Shown here: one piece after another, positions 10,737 through 23,089 of the stretch
How positions within the stretch are numbered: position 1 is the first letter of the stretch
Layout of the letters: every line of letters begins with the position of its first letter
Assembly: GCA_034620365.1 (NCBI GenBank)
Contig: JAQGEQ010000363.1
Location: 1,364,001 to 1,428,000, forward strand
From: Pegea sp. RAD2-039
Lineage: Eukaryota > Chordata > Thaliacea > Salpida > Salpidae
DNA length: 64,000 bases
Direction: 5' to 3'
The notes under the pieces: model-generated
Seen by the model: the letters and a program-made list of their open reading frames with translations, nothing else
The model's database searches: none
Told to the model about the DNA's origin: nothing
Program-made: the position numbers and the translations under genes

Positions 10737-12869
10737 ATGATGAGAAAATTGTTAATACTGAAATATCCAAATATAAAAAACTTGAATTTGGAAGGTAAAG
10801 TTGAATTTTAGTTTTTTATTATTTAGTATAGCTACTTATAATCTTATTTTTACTTTTTTTAATCTTAAATAAGATCTCAAAATCTTTATAATAAACTCTC
10901 AGATATAAGTTGGTTTAATAATTTTATGTTTTTAATATCTAAGTAAATTGCTTATGTTTATGATAAATATTATTTTATCTAATGTCTCAACTTATTTTTG
11001 TCAAATAGAATAATGTATTTGTTGTTGTATATATAGTTGCTCATTAAATGACATAAATTATATTTGGATAGTCAATATAAATTTTCTTTAAATTCTTTTA
11101 TTTGCTTAGCTTTTTTGCTTTATAAAAACTATAGTTTAATTATTTGTCAAGGATAAATTTCTTATGTATCTAAAAACTGTTATAGTCTATTAGATAAATG
11201 AGTTAAAATTTTTAGATTTTTAATTACTGGTCAATCAACTAATAATTTGTTGTTTTTAAGTTTGAATTACACTTTAGAAATGGAAAAATATATATTGTTT
11301 CTACTTTTAATGATTAGATTAAAGCAATTTTTGTAAAAATATTTATTAGTAAACTTTTGTGACAATTCAAGATGAAAGGCAAGATCATATTCTGACTTTT
11401 AGTTGTTCTTATTAAATTATCAAAGCTTCATTAAAAGTGATATTTAATGATAATGAGAAAATTATCATAACTTAAATTTCTTTAAATTCAGCTTTTTATT
11501 TTATACTAAATTTCTTATAATAACTTATTAAACATATTTTTGATAAGTCTAACAATTATTTATTCTGCAGATGAAGCTGAGTTTCGAAACCTTATTCTTT
11601 GGTTGGAAGAACAAAAAATTCGACATTATGAAATAGTTGATAGAGCTGGCTTAAGAGATGTTAAGGTGAAGTTAGATTTCAACTAAAATTACTAAAAACA
11701 TGTTTCATAGGCTCAAAACTGGACACAACACTTTAAGGCTTATCTCAAAGATCTTGAATATCCTTACAAGGATCAAAACAGGATGATTATAGTTGATTGG
11801 CTGGCAGGAATTGCTGTTAAGCTGGAATTTTTTGATGATGGTAAGAATCCATTTTTTGAAATCAAGAAAGTGTGCTTCTTTAAATATCTGATAACTTATA
11901 ATTATCAATTAAATTAAGTTTTTAATTTTGCAATGACCATTAAAGATAAGATTACTGAATGTGAATATTCCCAACTTTGATTGCCTCATAAGACAAATTT
12001 GATTTATACTTGGCTTATATTAACTTGTCATTTAAACCCTGTAAGACCAGATTGCCTACTAAAGACGTTGTTTGAAGTCTCTAATTTGGATGCTGAAAAA
12101 TATTCGATAAATCATGAATTTGTCTTCACTTATAAGCTAGCAAATTTAAGATTGATCAAATCTATCTGATTAACTTATTAACTAATTGATAAGTCAAATC
12201 ATATCTCTTACAATTAACCAATGCTGTTCAGGTGAAAAATTCAGAAAATGCTGTGCAAGTGATGTTGTTAAAAGAAGACAAAATGATGAATCAGCTTCTA
12301 CGTTAAAGATGTTGTCAGGTAAGTACTGAATTTTGATTCTGACTAGACCTTAAATCTTATTTGTAGCTAAAGATGAAAGATTAAAGAAATATATCAAAGA
12401 GTTTGCTGAACTTCTTCAAATACCTCCTCACTATCTAAATGATGAAATCACTTTGGAGGCTGTTAAGATTTTTGTTCAACAGCGAATCGAAAGTAACTTG
12501 AAAAAGGTTTCAGCAATTATTCTGTTAACTTCTTATTAATGACACAAAATATTACAGAGTTCTGGTGATAATAATGAAAAGCAAATGAAATTGTCTGTGA
12601 GTGATTCAAGATTACAACTTGGTTTTACTACAAAAGGTTTGTTTAATCAAATAACTTTTACAAAGTTCAAAAATTATCATATCAGACAGTAATCTTAATT
12701 CTTTTGCTAAGATACGTGTCTTGATAACATGGCCAGAGCTCTACGGTTTCTTCATATTAATGAGCTACGTCAGCTTCAAACTCAAATCAATGCTGCAATT
12801 GTTTCAGTACAAGCAATTACTGCAAATCCTAAAACTGACCAAAAGCTAGGAAAGATTGGAAGATCTTAA
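10737..12869 (+). CDS. RTRAF: RNA transcription, translation and transport factor (hCLE/C14orf166)
   Basis: Seven exons, join(10737..10794,11571..11665,11711..11840,12232..12318,12367..12506,12558..12636,12712..12869), give 248 residues; the human protein has about 244. RTRAF is a subunit of the tRNA-ligase complex and of cap-binding and RNA-transport complexes. The start MMRKLLILKYPN mirrors the usual N terminus. The strongest matches are EFRNLILWLEEQKIRHYEI, the IIVDWLAGIAVKLE block, and the C-terminal ARALRFLHINELRQLQTQIN helix ending QAITANPKTDQKLGKIGRS. All phases close. An alternative start at 10740 removes one Met. Intron 1 (776 bases) is much longer than the others, apart from intron 3 (391 bases). 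The gene sits directly behind NAXE and may share its transcript. Confidence 0.95.
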
Positions 12870-13723
12870 CAAATGTGCTTCGTTTTCTATCATCTATTTA
12901 TTCTTTATTTTTGGTGAAGAAGAAAAAAATTAAGTTTTTAATGAAATAGTTATAAAAATTGTCGTCATTGCTTAGAACTTGATATATTGGTAAAATGTTT
13001 CATTTAAATATTAAATATATAACAATTTCTTTTAAACTGATGCTATTTAGTTACTTTAACAAACCATCATCTAAACGTTAATAATATTCACGAAGCATAA
13101 AATCATATTATACACATTATTACTGTAAAAAACTTTTTGAAAATAAATTAAATTGTAAGAAACTTTTTATTCTGTTTTACTAAAATAATAGTCTGTTTTC
13201 TTCATTTACTTTCAACATTTTGCAGTACTTGTAAGAATAAGAATAGTTGGGTTAATCTTTTAAAATTTTATTTTTGTCTATAAGACAACACCATAAAACC
13301 ATTTTCACCAAATCGAAAGTTAAATTATAAATCATTATATTTAGTTGATGCAGATAATACTTGATAAAGATTTAAGTTAAATCTCAAATGTCAAGATTTT
13401 ACAATTATTCATAAAACTTAAAAATAGTTTTCATTTAAACTAGATTCGATTTGAAATTACATAAGAAGTAACTCAGGTTTATTGCAATGAAATAAACGGA
13501 TTTCAACACATTTTTTCATCTCTAAGAAACGATTTGATGAGTTTTTTGATGTAAAACTAATCTGGATATCAAAGGTTGACACAAAGCTTGATCTTATTTG
13601 ATTGCAAGCTACTTGTAAAAAAAATAGTTAGCAATTTATACACTCATAATTTAGTAGAAAACTGCTGAAACATTTGAACTTCTTAGACAGGTCTAGCAAT
13701 TCCGATATCATTGGAATATAATT
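12870..13723. other. convergent intergenic stretch
   Basis: This A/T-rich sequence lies between the 3' end of RTRAF (+) and the 3' end of the astacin gene (-). I see only 3' UTR-like sequence. Confidence 0.6.
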
Positions 13724-16546
13724 TTATAAACAGTATTTGCAAGTTTTCTTACAATTAATTTTCATATACATCCGGTATTTCTCGTGTGAACAATATTTGA
13801 GCCATGCTTTGCATTTTCTGAAAGTAAAGCATCAAACTTTATTTAGTTACTAAACTTTGATTTAGATAGATTTATTTGTTGTACATTTACAATTGTTTTG
13901 TTTCATATACTTTTTATAAATTTATAAAAGTATTTAAGGATAACTCACTTATTTTTATTTTCACAAATTGGTTTTAATGTTATAAGTTTCTTTACGTTTG
14001 TACTTGATTTGCTAGTAGTAAATGGTTTGATAGTATCAGTTGGTTCGCTGGTTGTAAATGGTTTGCTGGTAGTAATTGGTCTCTTGATTGAAGTAAATTG
14101 AGCTGTGGTTTTTCGTAGCTTTAGACTTGTGGTTGTTATTATTGTTTTTTCCACTTTACATAGCTTACAGCTTAATTTACATCTCTTACTCATATAACTC
14201 TTATGTTTGTCATTTTTACAAATACCTATATTAGCAAATATATAACATTGCCTGCAACAAAAAAAGTGTTTTGTAAATTTACAGAAAATGGTTTGCTCAT
14301 CAAGATTTGATAATGAATTATTTACTTCATATAATCTTTGCATTCATCATTACGTGCTGAAGTAATTGTTGATGTTTCTTTTGTAGTTACATTTGGCTGT
14401 TTGGTTGTTGTACTTATGACACAAAATCCACAAGATAAGGGACAATTAGTTGCCATGTAACTTTGCATATTCTCACAGTTTCCTTTTTTAACCTCACTTA
14501 CGCAATCACTTCAAATAATCTCAAATCAACAAAATATTTTCCAACCTGGATAAAATTGATTTAACAAACCTCTTAAGATCTTTGCAAGCTAAGACGTTTT
14601 TAGTTGTTGACAATATTGTTGTTGGTTTGGTTGTTGTTGTTTCAAGTTTATCTGTGAATTTGTCAATTTTATTGCGCCGTAGACTTGGATACTTTGTTCC
14701 TTTGTAACATGTCCCACAAGTAAGTGGACAGTTTATTTCTGAAAATTCCTCGAAACACTTCCAAGTGGCCTTAATTTTCTGGCAACGACTAAAAAAATTT
14801 GAATTTACGATAAATTTACATGTGTCTACGGAAACCTTTTCGAAAGAACATCTTTACATTCAATCATTGTATAATCCGCTTCAGCTTTCATGATATAGCG
14901 AGCTGAAAATAAAAGTTTATTTAACAAGCAGCTGACAAATGTTGCTTTTGTTACCTGGGCATGAATACATCTTGTTTATTTGAATAATATCTGTATATGA
15001 AAAATCTTTTGCATAATTTATTCGATCACCAAATCTATCAAAATAATCTGATCACAGAAAGCTGTATTTTAAAACGTTCTATTCTAAAACTGACTTGGTT
15101 AAAATTGTAGCCCCTTTACCAGAAGCAAATGCACTTGAAGCATAATGCATCACAGAGTAATAATCATAAGAAGTCCCGTAGCTATTCCATAAATTTGAAG
15201 ATAATTTAGCAAAAGCATGTTTACCTGTTTAACGATTACATGAAATTTTAAAAAGAATTTTTTCACGTTAATTTTCTTACCATGCCTATCAATATTTTTA
15301 TGAATAATTCTTACATATTTATCTCTGTCTGGTCTCATATGTTCGTGATCAAATCCGAGAGTATGCATCATTTCATGAATCACAATTCGATAATATAAGC
15401 AACCAGCTCCTAGATATATCTGTTATCACAAAAAATTACTTTTTTTTTATCAATCAACTAATAATCAACTTACTGGTTGAACCCCAAAAACTTTCCCTAC
15501 ATATGAAACACAACCTCTTGAAGGATTGAAGATAACATAAAAATGTTGGTTTGGTTTTCTTGGCTTAAAACGAACACACGTTCGTTTCTTAAATTCCTTA
15601 ATTGCTTTTTTAATCACGCTTTTAAAATATGAAGCTTTAAACAAAAATTAAAGTTAAATTGAAAACATTTTAGTTGATTACTACTCACTAGCATCTTTAT
15701 GGAAGATATAAGGTATAATGAAATTATTTCCCGATCTATATATTTTCCACAACTGTTTCTGTTTGCGAGCTGCTCGTTTCACTCTTCTATCCTTTGAAGA
15801 CTTTAATCCAAATTTTGCAAAGAACTCGTCATAATTCTGATCTAAAATTTGATTTTCAAATATTTTAAAACAATAAGTAACGAGAAACCTGAAATTAAAA
15901 TGTCGTCAAAAGTTCCATTTCGAAGACATTCACAACCAAGACAGCCTTGGTCATCTCTTTTTCTTCCCAAAGGACAACAGGACTGACAGTGGTCAATTCC
16001 AGGGCAATCTTTTCCATCTTTTTCCCATCTCTCATTTTCGTGCATATCAGCTAAAATCGATATTTAAGTGATTACAAACTGATAATGACGTCACAATTAC
16101 TATTTAATGATTCTTCTTGCGTTTCCAAACAATCACAAATCAGGCATCCATTATTATCACGTGCCCTGCCCTTAGAACAACAGTTGACGCATGACTTCGT
16201 CCCAGGACAATTGGGCTCATCTTTTTGAACATCATAAGTTTGAGCTAAAGAAAATTTCAAAAAATATGGATTTAAATTTCAAAAATTGCGTGGAAACACT
16301 CTTGAACAAAACTCGAACTTTTTGTTTCTCCAGTCAGTAGATTGCTGGTTGATGATGACGTCATCGATGCACAATCATCTGTTTAAAAATTGTTATTCTC
16401 ATTTAAATAATTTGCAGAGGAAACATTTATTTCTTATTTCGGTGAATTTACAAAATTTTTTATTTTAAAACCAACTTACAAAACAAGACGGTTGAAAAGA
16501 TTAGAAAAGTTATTTTCCGAAAGATTCTATCAGTTAATTTTGTCAT
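13724..16546 (-). CDS. secreted astacin metalloprotease with 2 antistasin and 4 ShKT modules
   Basis: Fourteen exons give 653 residues: complement(join(13724..13817,13949..14251,14326..14508,14570..14788,14836..14902,14955..15034,15095..15224,15281..15419,15474..15634,15689..15841,15889..16050,16101..16244,16319..16378,16480..16546)). A signal sequence (IFRKITFLIFSTVLF) comes first. Exons 3 and 4 each encode one antistasin-type module (CPGTKSCVNCC and CPGIDHCQSCC, each ending GC-C-C). A basic RRVKRAAR site then precedes the astacin catalytic domain. The zinc motif HEMMHTLGFDHEHMRPDRD and the Met-turn SVMHYASSAF are intact, so the protease is probably active. Four ShKT six-Cys modules follow, separated by Thr-rich linkers. 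Each ShKT is split by a phase-2 intron just after CKD/CEN-type starts. Exon 2's donor (GTTCGA) is weak and is the least certain boundary. The substrate is unknown. Confidence 0.85.
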
Positions 16547-19500
16547 GTTAAGAAAATCTTGAATTTAGAGCAATTAGAACTTCATAAAAGTATTTTTCTA
16601 GAAAATTTTGTTGTTTTTAATAACATCAAATTCTGTGTTAAAACAAAGGTTTCGTGAAGTTTTATCAAAAAATTATTTAATATTTTAATTCATTTATTAA
16701 ACTTACTAATATTGAACTATACAAAAATTGACGTCAATAAATTCTGTTTGTAAAACTTTTCATTAAAAAACTGTTCGTTTGTCAAAAAAGAAGTTTTCTT
16801 AAAAATAATAACTTTTTTAGATAAATTTACTTTCAATAATATTACTTTAAATAAACTAAATAAATTCAAAGAACTTTTCATCTCAAAAATTGACCAATTT
16901 TATTTTAACAAACTTAATTTTTGCACGAAAAATAACAAATAAATCTGAATCACAGACTTTGTTTTTACTTTATACTAAATTTCAGATAAATCCGTGATTA
17001 AAATTTGTATTTTTGCAACACTGCGAATATTGTTGCTAGTGACAACAGAGTAATTTAATTTATGAAGCTAAAAACATATTTTTTACTTTTACCTTTCTCT
17101 TTAGTACATCCAAACCTTCTATAAACTAATCATTCAATTAGTCACTGAAACTCGTAACCAACATTTTTAGTATAAATAACTGTTCTACAAAATGTTACTT
17201 TTATGGTCTAATAAAGTTTCTTTAATTTTATTTACAACTAAATTTCTCAATTAACAAAACTATATTTCAGCTGCTAACAATTTTATTGTAGGCAAAAAAA
17301 CTAATTAAAAAAAAATGCTACTAATTTTTTTTAAATATTCAAATACATGACTTTTCTTAATACTAACTTTCTTATTCATCAAAACAGCAGTGTAAAGTCG
17401 TTTATTTACATGTTCAAATTTTGTGACCGTAGGGGTTGTGGCTATAAATAACCTCTATTTAAAGTATCGACGATTCTAGTTTAAATTTTACTCAAGAATA
17501 TTTTCATAAGAAATAAATTTGTACAACTATTTTTTTACAATTATTTTTAGTTTTCTGAATTTTTAAGAAAAAGGTTTAGTTGAATCAGAGTCTAATGACG
17601 AATTGTTCTTCTTTACTATTTACTTGTTTTTTATGAGATGAATCAACTGTAATTAGTTTTTAAGATCTTTATTTTACGCTAAAATATATTTTTTAAGCTT
17701 ATTTGTTTTCTGTCTACAAAGCCAATTTCTTAGAACACGATAACACTTTTTTGGTTTAACCCTTGACATTTTTTCTATCTTATTTCATGGCTTCCAGGTC
17801 ACGCAGTCAATTATTTTCTTAAAATATTTTACAGCACGTCATGATACTGTTTCAATTTTGGCAATTAGAACTTTGGATCTATTTCTTTATAACAAAAACC
17901 ATTTATTTCAACCAAAACTGAGACAGCAATTATTGAAATTAATTTACGACGAATAAAGGCTTTTCGGGTTCAAGAAGGTAACAAATCGAATTTTTTGCCA
18001 TGATTTGAATCTAATAATGATTTTGTAACGACTGTTTAAAAGTTTCATTTATCATTTTTAACGTTTGTATTTTATTTTTCTGTCGGGTCATGAACTTACG
18101 CTCGTCTTCACAGAAAATAATACAAAAATGATCGTTTTGTCAAAATAAAAATTATAATTTCAAATCATTTTTCTAAAAAACAAAATTTGATTTTTTAAAT
18201 CGTATCGTAATTGTTTTTACTTTGTGTATTATATCAGAAGTATAAAATTAAATTTACTATACCGACAATGCATTAAAATGCTAAAATATTACCTTTTAAA
18301 CTTTGTCATGTATAATTTTCAGCGACAATTTTAGAATTAACTATAACATTGAAAACTTGCTGCATGAAATTTTTAGGAATTTTTTAATTTAGCTGATTTA
18401 CAAAATGGAAAGATAACAATTATGGTGTTTGTAAGTTGAAAAACAAGTGAAGAGGTTTTCTGTACATTTTTATATATGTCATCAAGTTTTGTTTTTAATT
18501 AACTCTGCAACAATTTCAAAATTTAAAAATACTTTATGTTATTCAAGCGTTTCTGAACAAATATACGACACAATTCAGAAGTTTATTATTTTGATAAATT
18601 AAAAGCTTTAGTTTAAGTGCATCAAAAATTCTGATAAATGATAAAATGATTTACTATTTAAAGTAGTTTAGTTTTGAATACTTTCAAATTTAATATTTTT
18701 TCCTACTAAAAAACCTACAATGATTACAAACTATACTAATAAAAAAATGAAATGAATATTTGATTACTCAACTCTTAAAAACATTTTAAATGTTTGAATC
18801 TGAACATTTTTTAAGAGATACAAACGAAAATTTAAATTTTTTCAACTTATTTATCAAAACAACTCTGTAGTCATTAATTTTATCTTTATTTACTAAATAA
18901 AATGTCTAAAATTTTATACATCCGATTGAATAAACGAAACTCAGTTAAAATACAAGAGCAAAGAAAAAGAAATTGCTTTCAAAATTCTGCTTAATGCTTA
19001 GAGTCATGTCAAAATGTTCAATGTTGCCAAACAATACTTGTTTGTAGCTAAATAAATTGATGAAATGAAGGATTACAGCTATTTAAATTTAACAATTTAA
19101 AGATGAAGAGGTTGTTTAGAATTTTTAGAGTACTTCAAAACAATTAGAAAAGTTGTTATTCAATATTTGATGTGATGTTTTGCAATAAAAATTTAACAAT
19201 ATAACTTTGGTTACAAATGTTCAAGTGGTTCTTTTAGTTGAAAGTTTAGTTTTAAAAATGTTTAATTTTTTAGTTTAATCATATATTTCAAAACAACAGT
19301 TCAATCAAACTAACTTAAAGATACTCAGTTCTACAATATAATGATTACTCATCAAGAAAGTTGATTTTAAAACTTTTTAAAATTCTACTATTTAGGCTAA
19401 ACTGGTTTTGATAAAATCCTTACTAATACCTCAATTTAATAATATATTCAAAATTCATCTGTACAAATGTACATCCATTTATTGCAATTTACCCTTTTCA

Positions 19501-19684
19501 AAACCTGATTAAATATAGAACAGAAAATATACATTCAAGTAGAGTTTAGACATAATTGAATTATATTTGACGATAAAGGCTATATACATAACAGCCAAGA
19601 AATATAAAGAAATAAAACTAGTTGCTTAAATGACCCTCATTTTAGGGATTGACTACATTTCATCGGTTCGGTTAGTGGAAGTTC
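16547..19684. other. intergenic stretch, nothing recognised
   Basis: About 3.1 kb of A/T-rich DNA with many homopolymer runs lies between two divergently positioned minus-strand genes. I see no ORF, repeat unit or RNA gene that I can support. It must contain the promoter of the astacin gene near its left end. Confidence 0.6.
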
Positions 19685-21146
19685 TTACAATTCACCGGCT
19701 CTTCGGCTTGATGATTGCTTCATTGCGGTGTAGTATTGTTGCTGAAGAATAAACGTTATAAATTTAAAGATTTGAAATAGATTAAAGTAGTAAAAATGAA
19801 TGAAAATATGAGTTAATGATTCTATTGAAGAAGGAAAGAATGAAAAATTAAACTATCAAATAAATGCATACCTGTAAGAAAGGATTTATCTGTAAAAAGA
19901 AAAGAAAATGATGATGAATCTGGCTACTAGATGACAAACTAAATGGTGATGATCAAGAAAAAAAGTAACAAAAAACTTACTCCAAGCTTGGCCCAGTAGT
20001 TTTGACGACGTTGACGACGCTTATAAGCAATCATTCTATTACGACGATGAATTGCTGCACGGCGACGAGCTGCCATAACACGAGCGTTTCGTTGACGTTG
20101 GATATAAGATCTTCGGCGTTGAGCATTGGCACCTAACATCATAGCAGCTTTAGCTTTGGTGACGTCAATTCCAATCTCTGACAGAATGAATTGATGAAGA
20201 TGTATCTTTGTTTGCTCAGTAACTTACTTGCAGCCCATTGTTCAACAGCTTTATGTTCTTTCATGTTGCGAACAAACTTTTGAGCTCCTGGTGATCTTGA
20301 GAATCTATTTTGAAGTCTGTTAGTTTTGTGATAAAATGAAATGATACCAACCTTTCATATTCAGCAATTGTCAATTTGCCGTCCTTGTTCAAATCCATGC
20401 TCTTCCACAATTGTAAATCTTCAAGTTCAATCTTTCGTTGTCCGTTCTCATTGGGAGTTTCTGCGTTTTCATCACTACTTTCATCACTACTTTCATCTTC
20501 TTTCTTAATTTCAGCTTCTTTAATCAGTTCTTCAGCTTTTGCCTCGTCTTCTTTAGAACACATCGCAATTGAGAACGCAAACGATTTACAAAAAGCAGTG
20601 ATGACAATGATGATGATGACGATGGAGGCAAAAGCAGAAGAACCGATCGAGAGCCTTTCTAGACTCGTTGACATCACAAAGAGAACTTACTAAAATATAC
20701 CCATGGAGGAATTCTTCGGCTTCTACGTCTATGATTTAATCTCATCCGCATCATTTGCTACAAATTGATGCGGGTTCAAAGAAAATAAGAATCGAGAAGT
20801 GATGAAGTTACCAGCTGACGCGCTCTCAGAGCACGGAGTTGTCGAGATCTGTAAGCAGCAAGTCCACTTCCTCTTCTAATGATGTTAGAAACGCGATTTA
20901 AGCAAGATGACGCGAAATGAGAATGATAATGATGAACGAGATGATGATATGAATAAAATAAAAAAATGATTAAATACTTATTTACCATTGGCTACTTCTA
21001 CATCATCATCGCTGTAAAAGAAGACCGTTTGAAGAAATTTGAAGAAAACCTGAAGTAACAAAATGATTTTACCTCTGAGCGTTGACTGGTGTCATCAAAG
21101 GAAGAAAGATCAAGAAAGCTAATAGAATGGCCAAATAAATCTTCAT
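19685..21146 (-). CDS. secreted Arg-rich protein with acidic hinge and one EF-hand (unassigned)
   Basis: I do not recognise the family. Nine exons, complement(join(19685..19741,19872..19889,19981..20177,20228..20304,20352..20550,20691..20757,20812..20870,20986..21011,21073..21146)), join in phase to 257 residues. A clear signal peptide (MKIYLAILLAFLIFLPLMTPVNA) is followed by a short acidic patch (SDDDVEV) and a first basic block with RLNHRRRSRR. An acidic Glu/Asp/Ser hinge with KEDESSDESSDE comes next. One canonical EF-hand loop, DLNKDGKLTIAE, lies at about residues 128-139. A second very basic block of about 45 residues then has some 16 arginines (QRRRSYIQRQR, ARRRAAIHRRN, KRRQRRQ). Exon 8 is an 18-base microexon. 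The exon 3 acceptor is the least certain site. A secreted polybasic, calcium-binding protein could bind nucleic acid, mineral or mucus polyanions; this is inference. Confidence 0.75.
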
Positions 21147-21277
21147 CGTTAACTCGTTCCTGCTCAAAAGACACAAAAGTTGATGAAGATCTCAAAAAAT
21201 TGTTGAATCAACTGAAAGTTTAGACAAAAAATATTCAGATAGACAAACCTGTTTCACTGGTATCTATTCAATTGAAA

Positions 21278-21283
21278 TATATA
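21278..21283 (-). promoter_or_regulatory. candidate TATA box of the Arg-rich secreted gene
   Basis: On the minus strand the sequence reads CTTATATAT about 130 bases upstream of the start codon at 21146. The spacing suits a TATA element with a roughly 100-base 5' UTR. There is no transcript evidence, and in A/T-rich DNA such words are common. Confidence 0.35.
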
Positions 21284-22802
21284 AGTCTGTTGTGATTTCC
21301 AGTTGAGTTGATGCTGCTTATATACAAATCAGTAACCAATCAATGCACAACATGGAAGTAATTGGTGTATGTGGCAAAGCCTGTTAACAAAACGTTGAAT
21401 TGTTGAAAATCGATAGAAACGTCACAAAGTTTATGTTCGTTGCAACTAGCAACACTTGAGAAGCTTTCTGATGCTGTTTAATCACCATGGTGATGATGAG
21501 AGCAGATGATGAGGATTTTGAAGATCAAATGCGTGAAGTAGTTATCTGTCAATATCAGTTTTGATTTTTAAATATATTTTCATATAATAATTGAAAATCT
21601 AATTTGACAAAGTTAATGTTTATTTAAAAGTTAAGAGTGTATCAAATAAATCTTTTTATTTAATGTTTTAATTTAATCTTTAGTTAATTTAATCTTTAGT
21701 TAATGGTTAGTTAGAGATTTTAACATCAATTTAACAAAATTGTTAACTAATATGACCATTATTCAAAAAAATTAAACAATTTAGCAGCTAAAATTGATTG
21801 GTGATTGAATAAGTTTATTAGAAAAATGTTAAATTTCTTTTATGATTCCAATATTTTGACTTAAGCTACAAAACCCATGTTCAAATTGTTTGATGTTTTT
21901 TGATAACTTTTCAGTCAAAATACTTATATTGATGCATATAAATTTAGAATGAGCTAAAGAGATATTTTAGTTGTGAATCTTAAAACTATCTCAATAAATT
22001 GATCAGTTTCGTATAATTTGGAGATTTAATGGACTTCTGACAACTTTCAGGCAAACATATGTTTGTTGATTTCGCAATTTTTCTAAAATCACCACGTGTT
22101 CTCACATGACTCACATGACTTGCTCTCAAGTTTAGATTTGTCAAGTGCTTGAGTCTGGACTTGAAGTGAGTGGAAAATAAATTTTATGATGAATGCTGTC
22201 AACATCAGAGTCAAAAATCGCAACTTTCTCAATATATTTCGCAATTTTGTTTGTTACTTAAAAAGAGCTGTAAATAGCTTACTTTGTAAGGTTTCAAAAG
22301 CTTTTTTATTGCAAATAGAAAGCATGCTATGGAAACATTAACTTCAATATACTTTAGTTCAGTTTTGTTCCAATTTAAAAGAAAATTTTTGTAACTATTT
22401 TAGTAATATTTATATAACAAAATTATCATAACGTTGAACTTTTCAAACGTCTTAATTAAAGAATTTCATATCATTTAAGATTAATAACCTAAAACTTCAA
22501 TGCCATTTCAGGATATAATTGGTTAGAGGGTGTTTTTGAAAAAAAAATGTTCCAGTATCCAAACTTAGTGTGTGCTATAAAATATGAAAAACCGTTTACA
22601 AAAGACTTTGAGAAAAAATCAAAGTAACTAGCTTTTGAAAATTGAATTTTTATTGTATAAGATTGAACATCAATTATAGGAAGATTTTCTGCGGATATTA
22701 ACAATAGAGTCAGCTATCTATCAGACAAAATATTTTATGATGAGTAGGTATCTTTAAAGCTACGAGCATAAAGAAAATTTTCGTTAATTTCAAGATTTCT
22801 GT
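21284..22802. other. intergenic stretch with a short tandem duplication
   Basis: This is A/T-rich sequence. A 16-base unit ATTTAATCTTTAGTTA is repeated twice in tandem at 21671..21702. Nothing else is recognised. Confidence 0.5.
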
Positions 22803-23030
22803 TTGTTGACGAAGATAAAGCAGTCATCCAGTGATCTTGAAAAAACTGAAATTCTCAATCTTTCAAAACTTCTTTACCAAAAACAGCGATTTAACAAACA
22901 TTATTCACAAGACCAAGTAATCAAATCTTATAAATACTTTTTTAATCTTGATCTTGATACTTTTACTGCTGTTCACAAGATTAGATACAAACTAACTCAT
23001 ATTCTATTACTTCCAATTTTATAAAACGTT
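22803..23030 (+). mobile_element. non-LTR retrotransposon fragment (3' end of ORF2-like)
   Basis: A 73-codon open stretch contains DLEKTEILNLSKLLYQKQRF and then QVIKSYKYFFNLDLDTF followed by HKIR. This resembles the region just after the reverse-transcriptase domain of Jockey/CR1-type elements, where an ERL..L.L...RR...D....YK.L pattern is usual. The start of the element is absent, so this is a 5'-truncated remnant. It lies in the same orientation as the next fragment. Confidence 0.45.
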
Positions 23031-23089
23031 CTATATTTCTACCAACCACTAGGTAGCACATATCTTCTTTTATTCATTATTTTGCAGTT

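Noticed and set aside
15061..15100. Apparent non-canonical intron or frameshift at the end of the astacin Met-turn exon
   Set aside because: Using donor GTCAGT at 15094 and acceptor GATAG at 15035 gives a normal GT-AG intron in phase, with a good family match.
20376..20693. Plus-strand Ser-rich ORF of 105 codons
   Set aside because: It is the antisense shadow of the Glu/Asp/Ser hinge exon of the Arg-rich secreted gene.
22489..22704. Minus-strand 71-codon ORF
   Set aside because: It has no signal peptide, domain or splice context and is adjacent to LINE debris; chance is likely.
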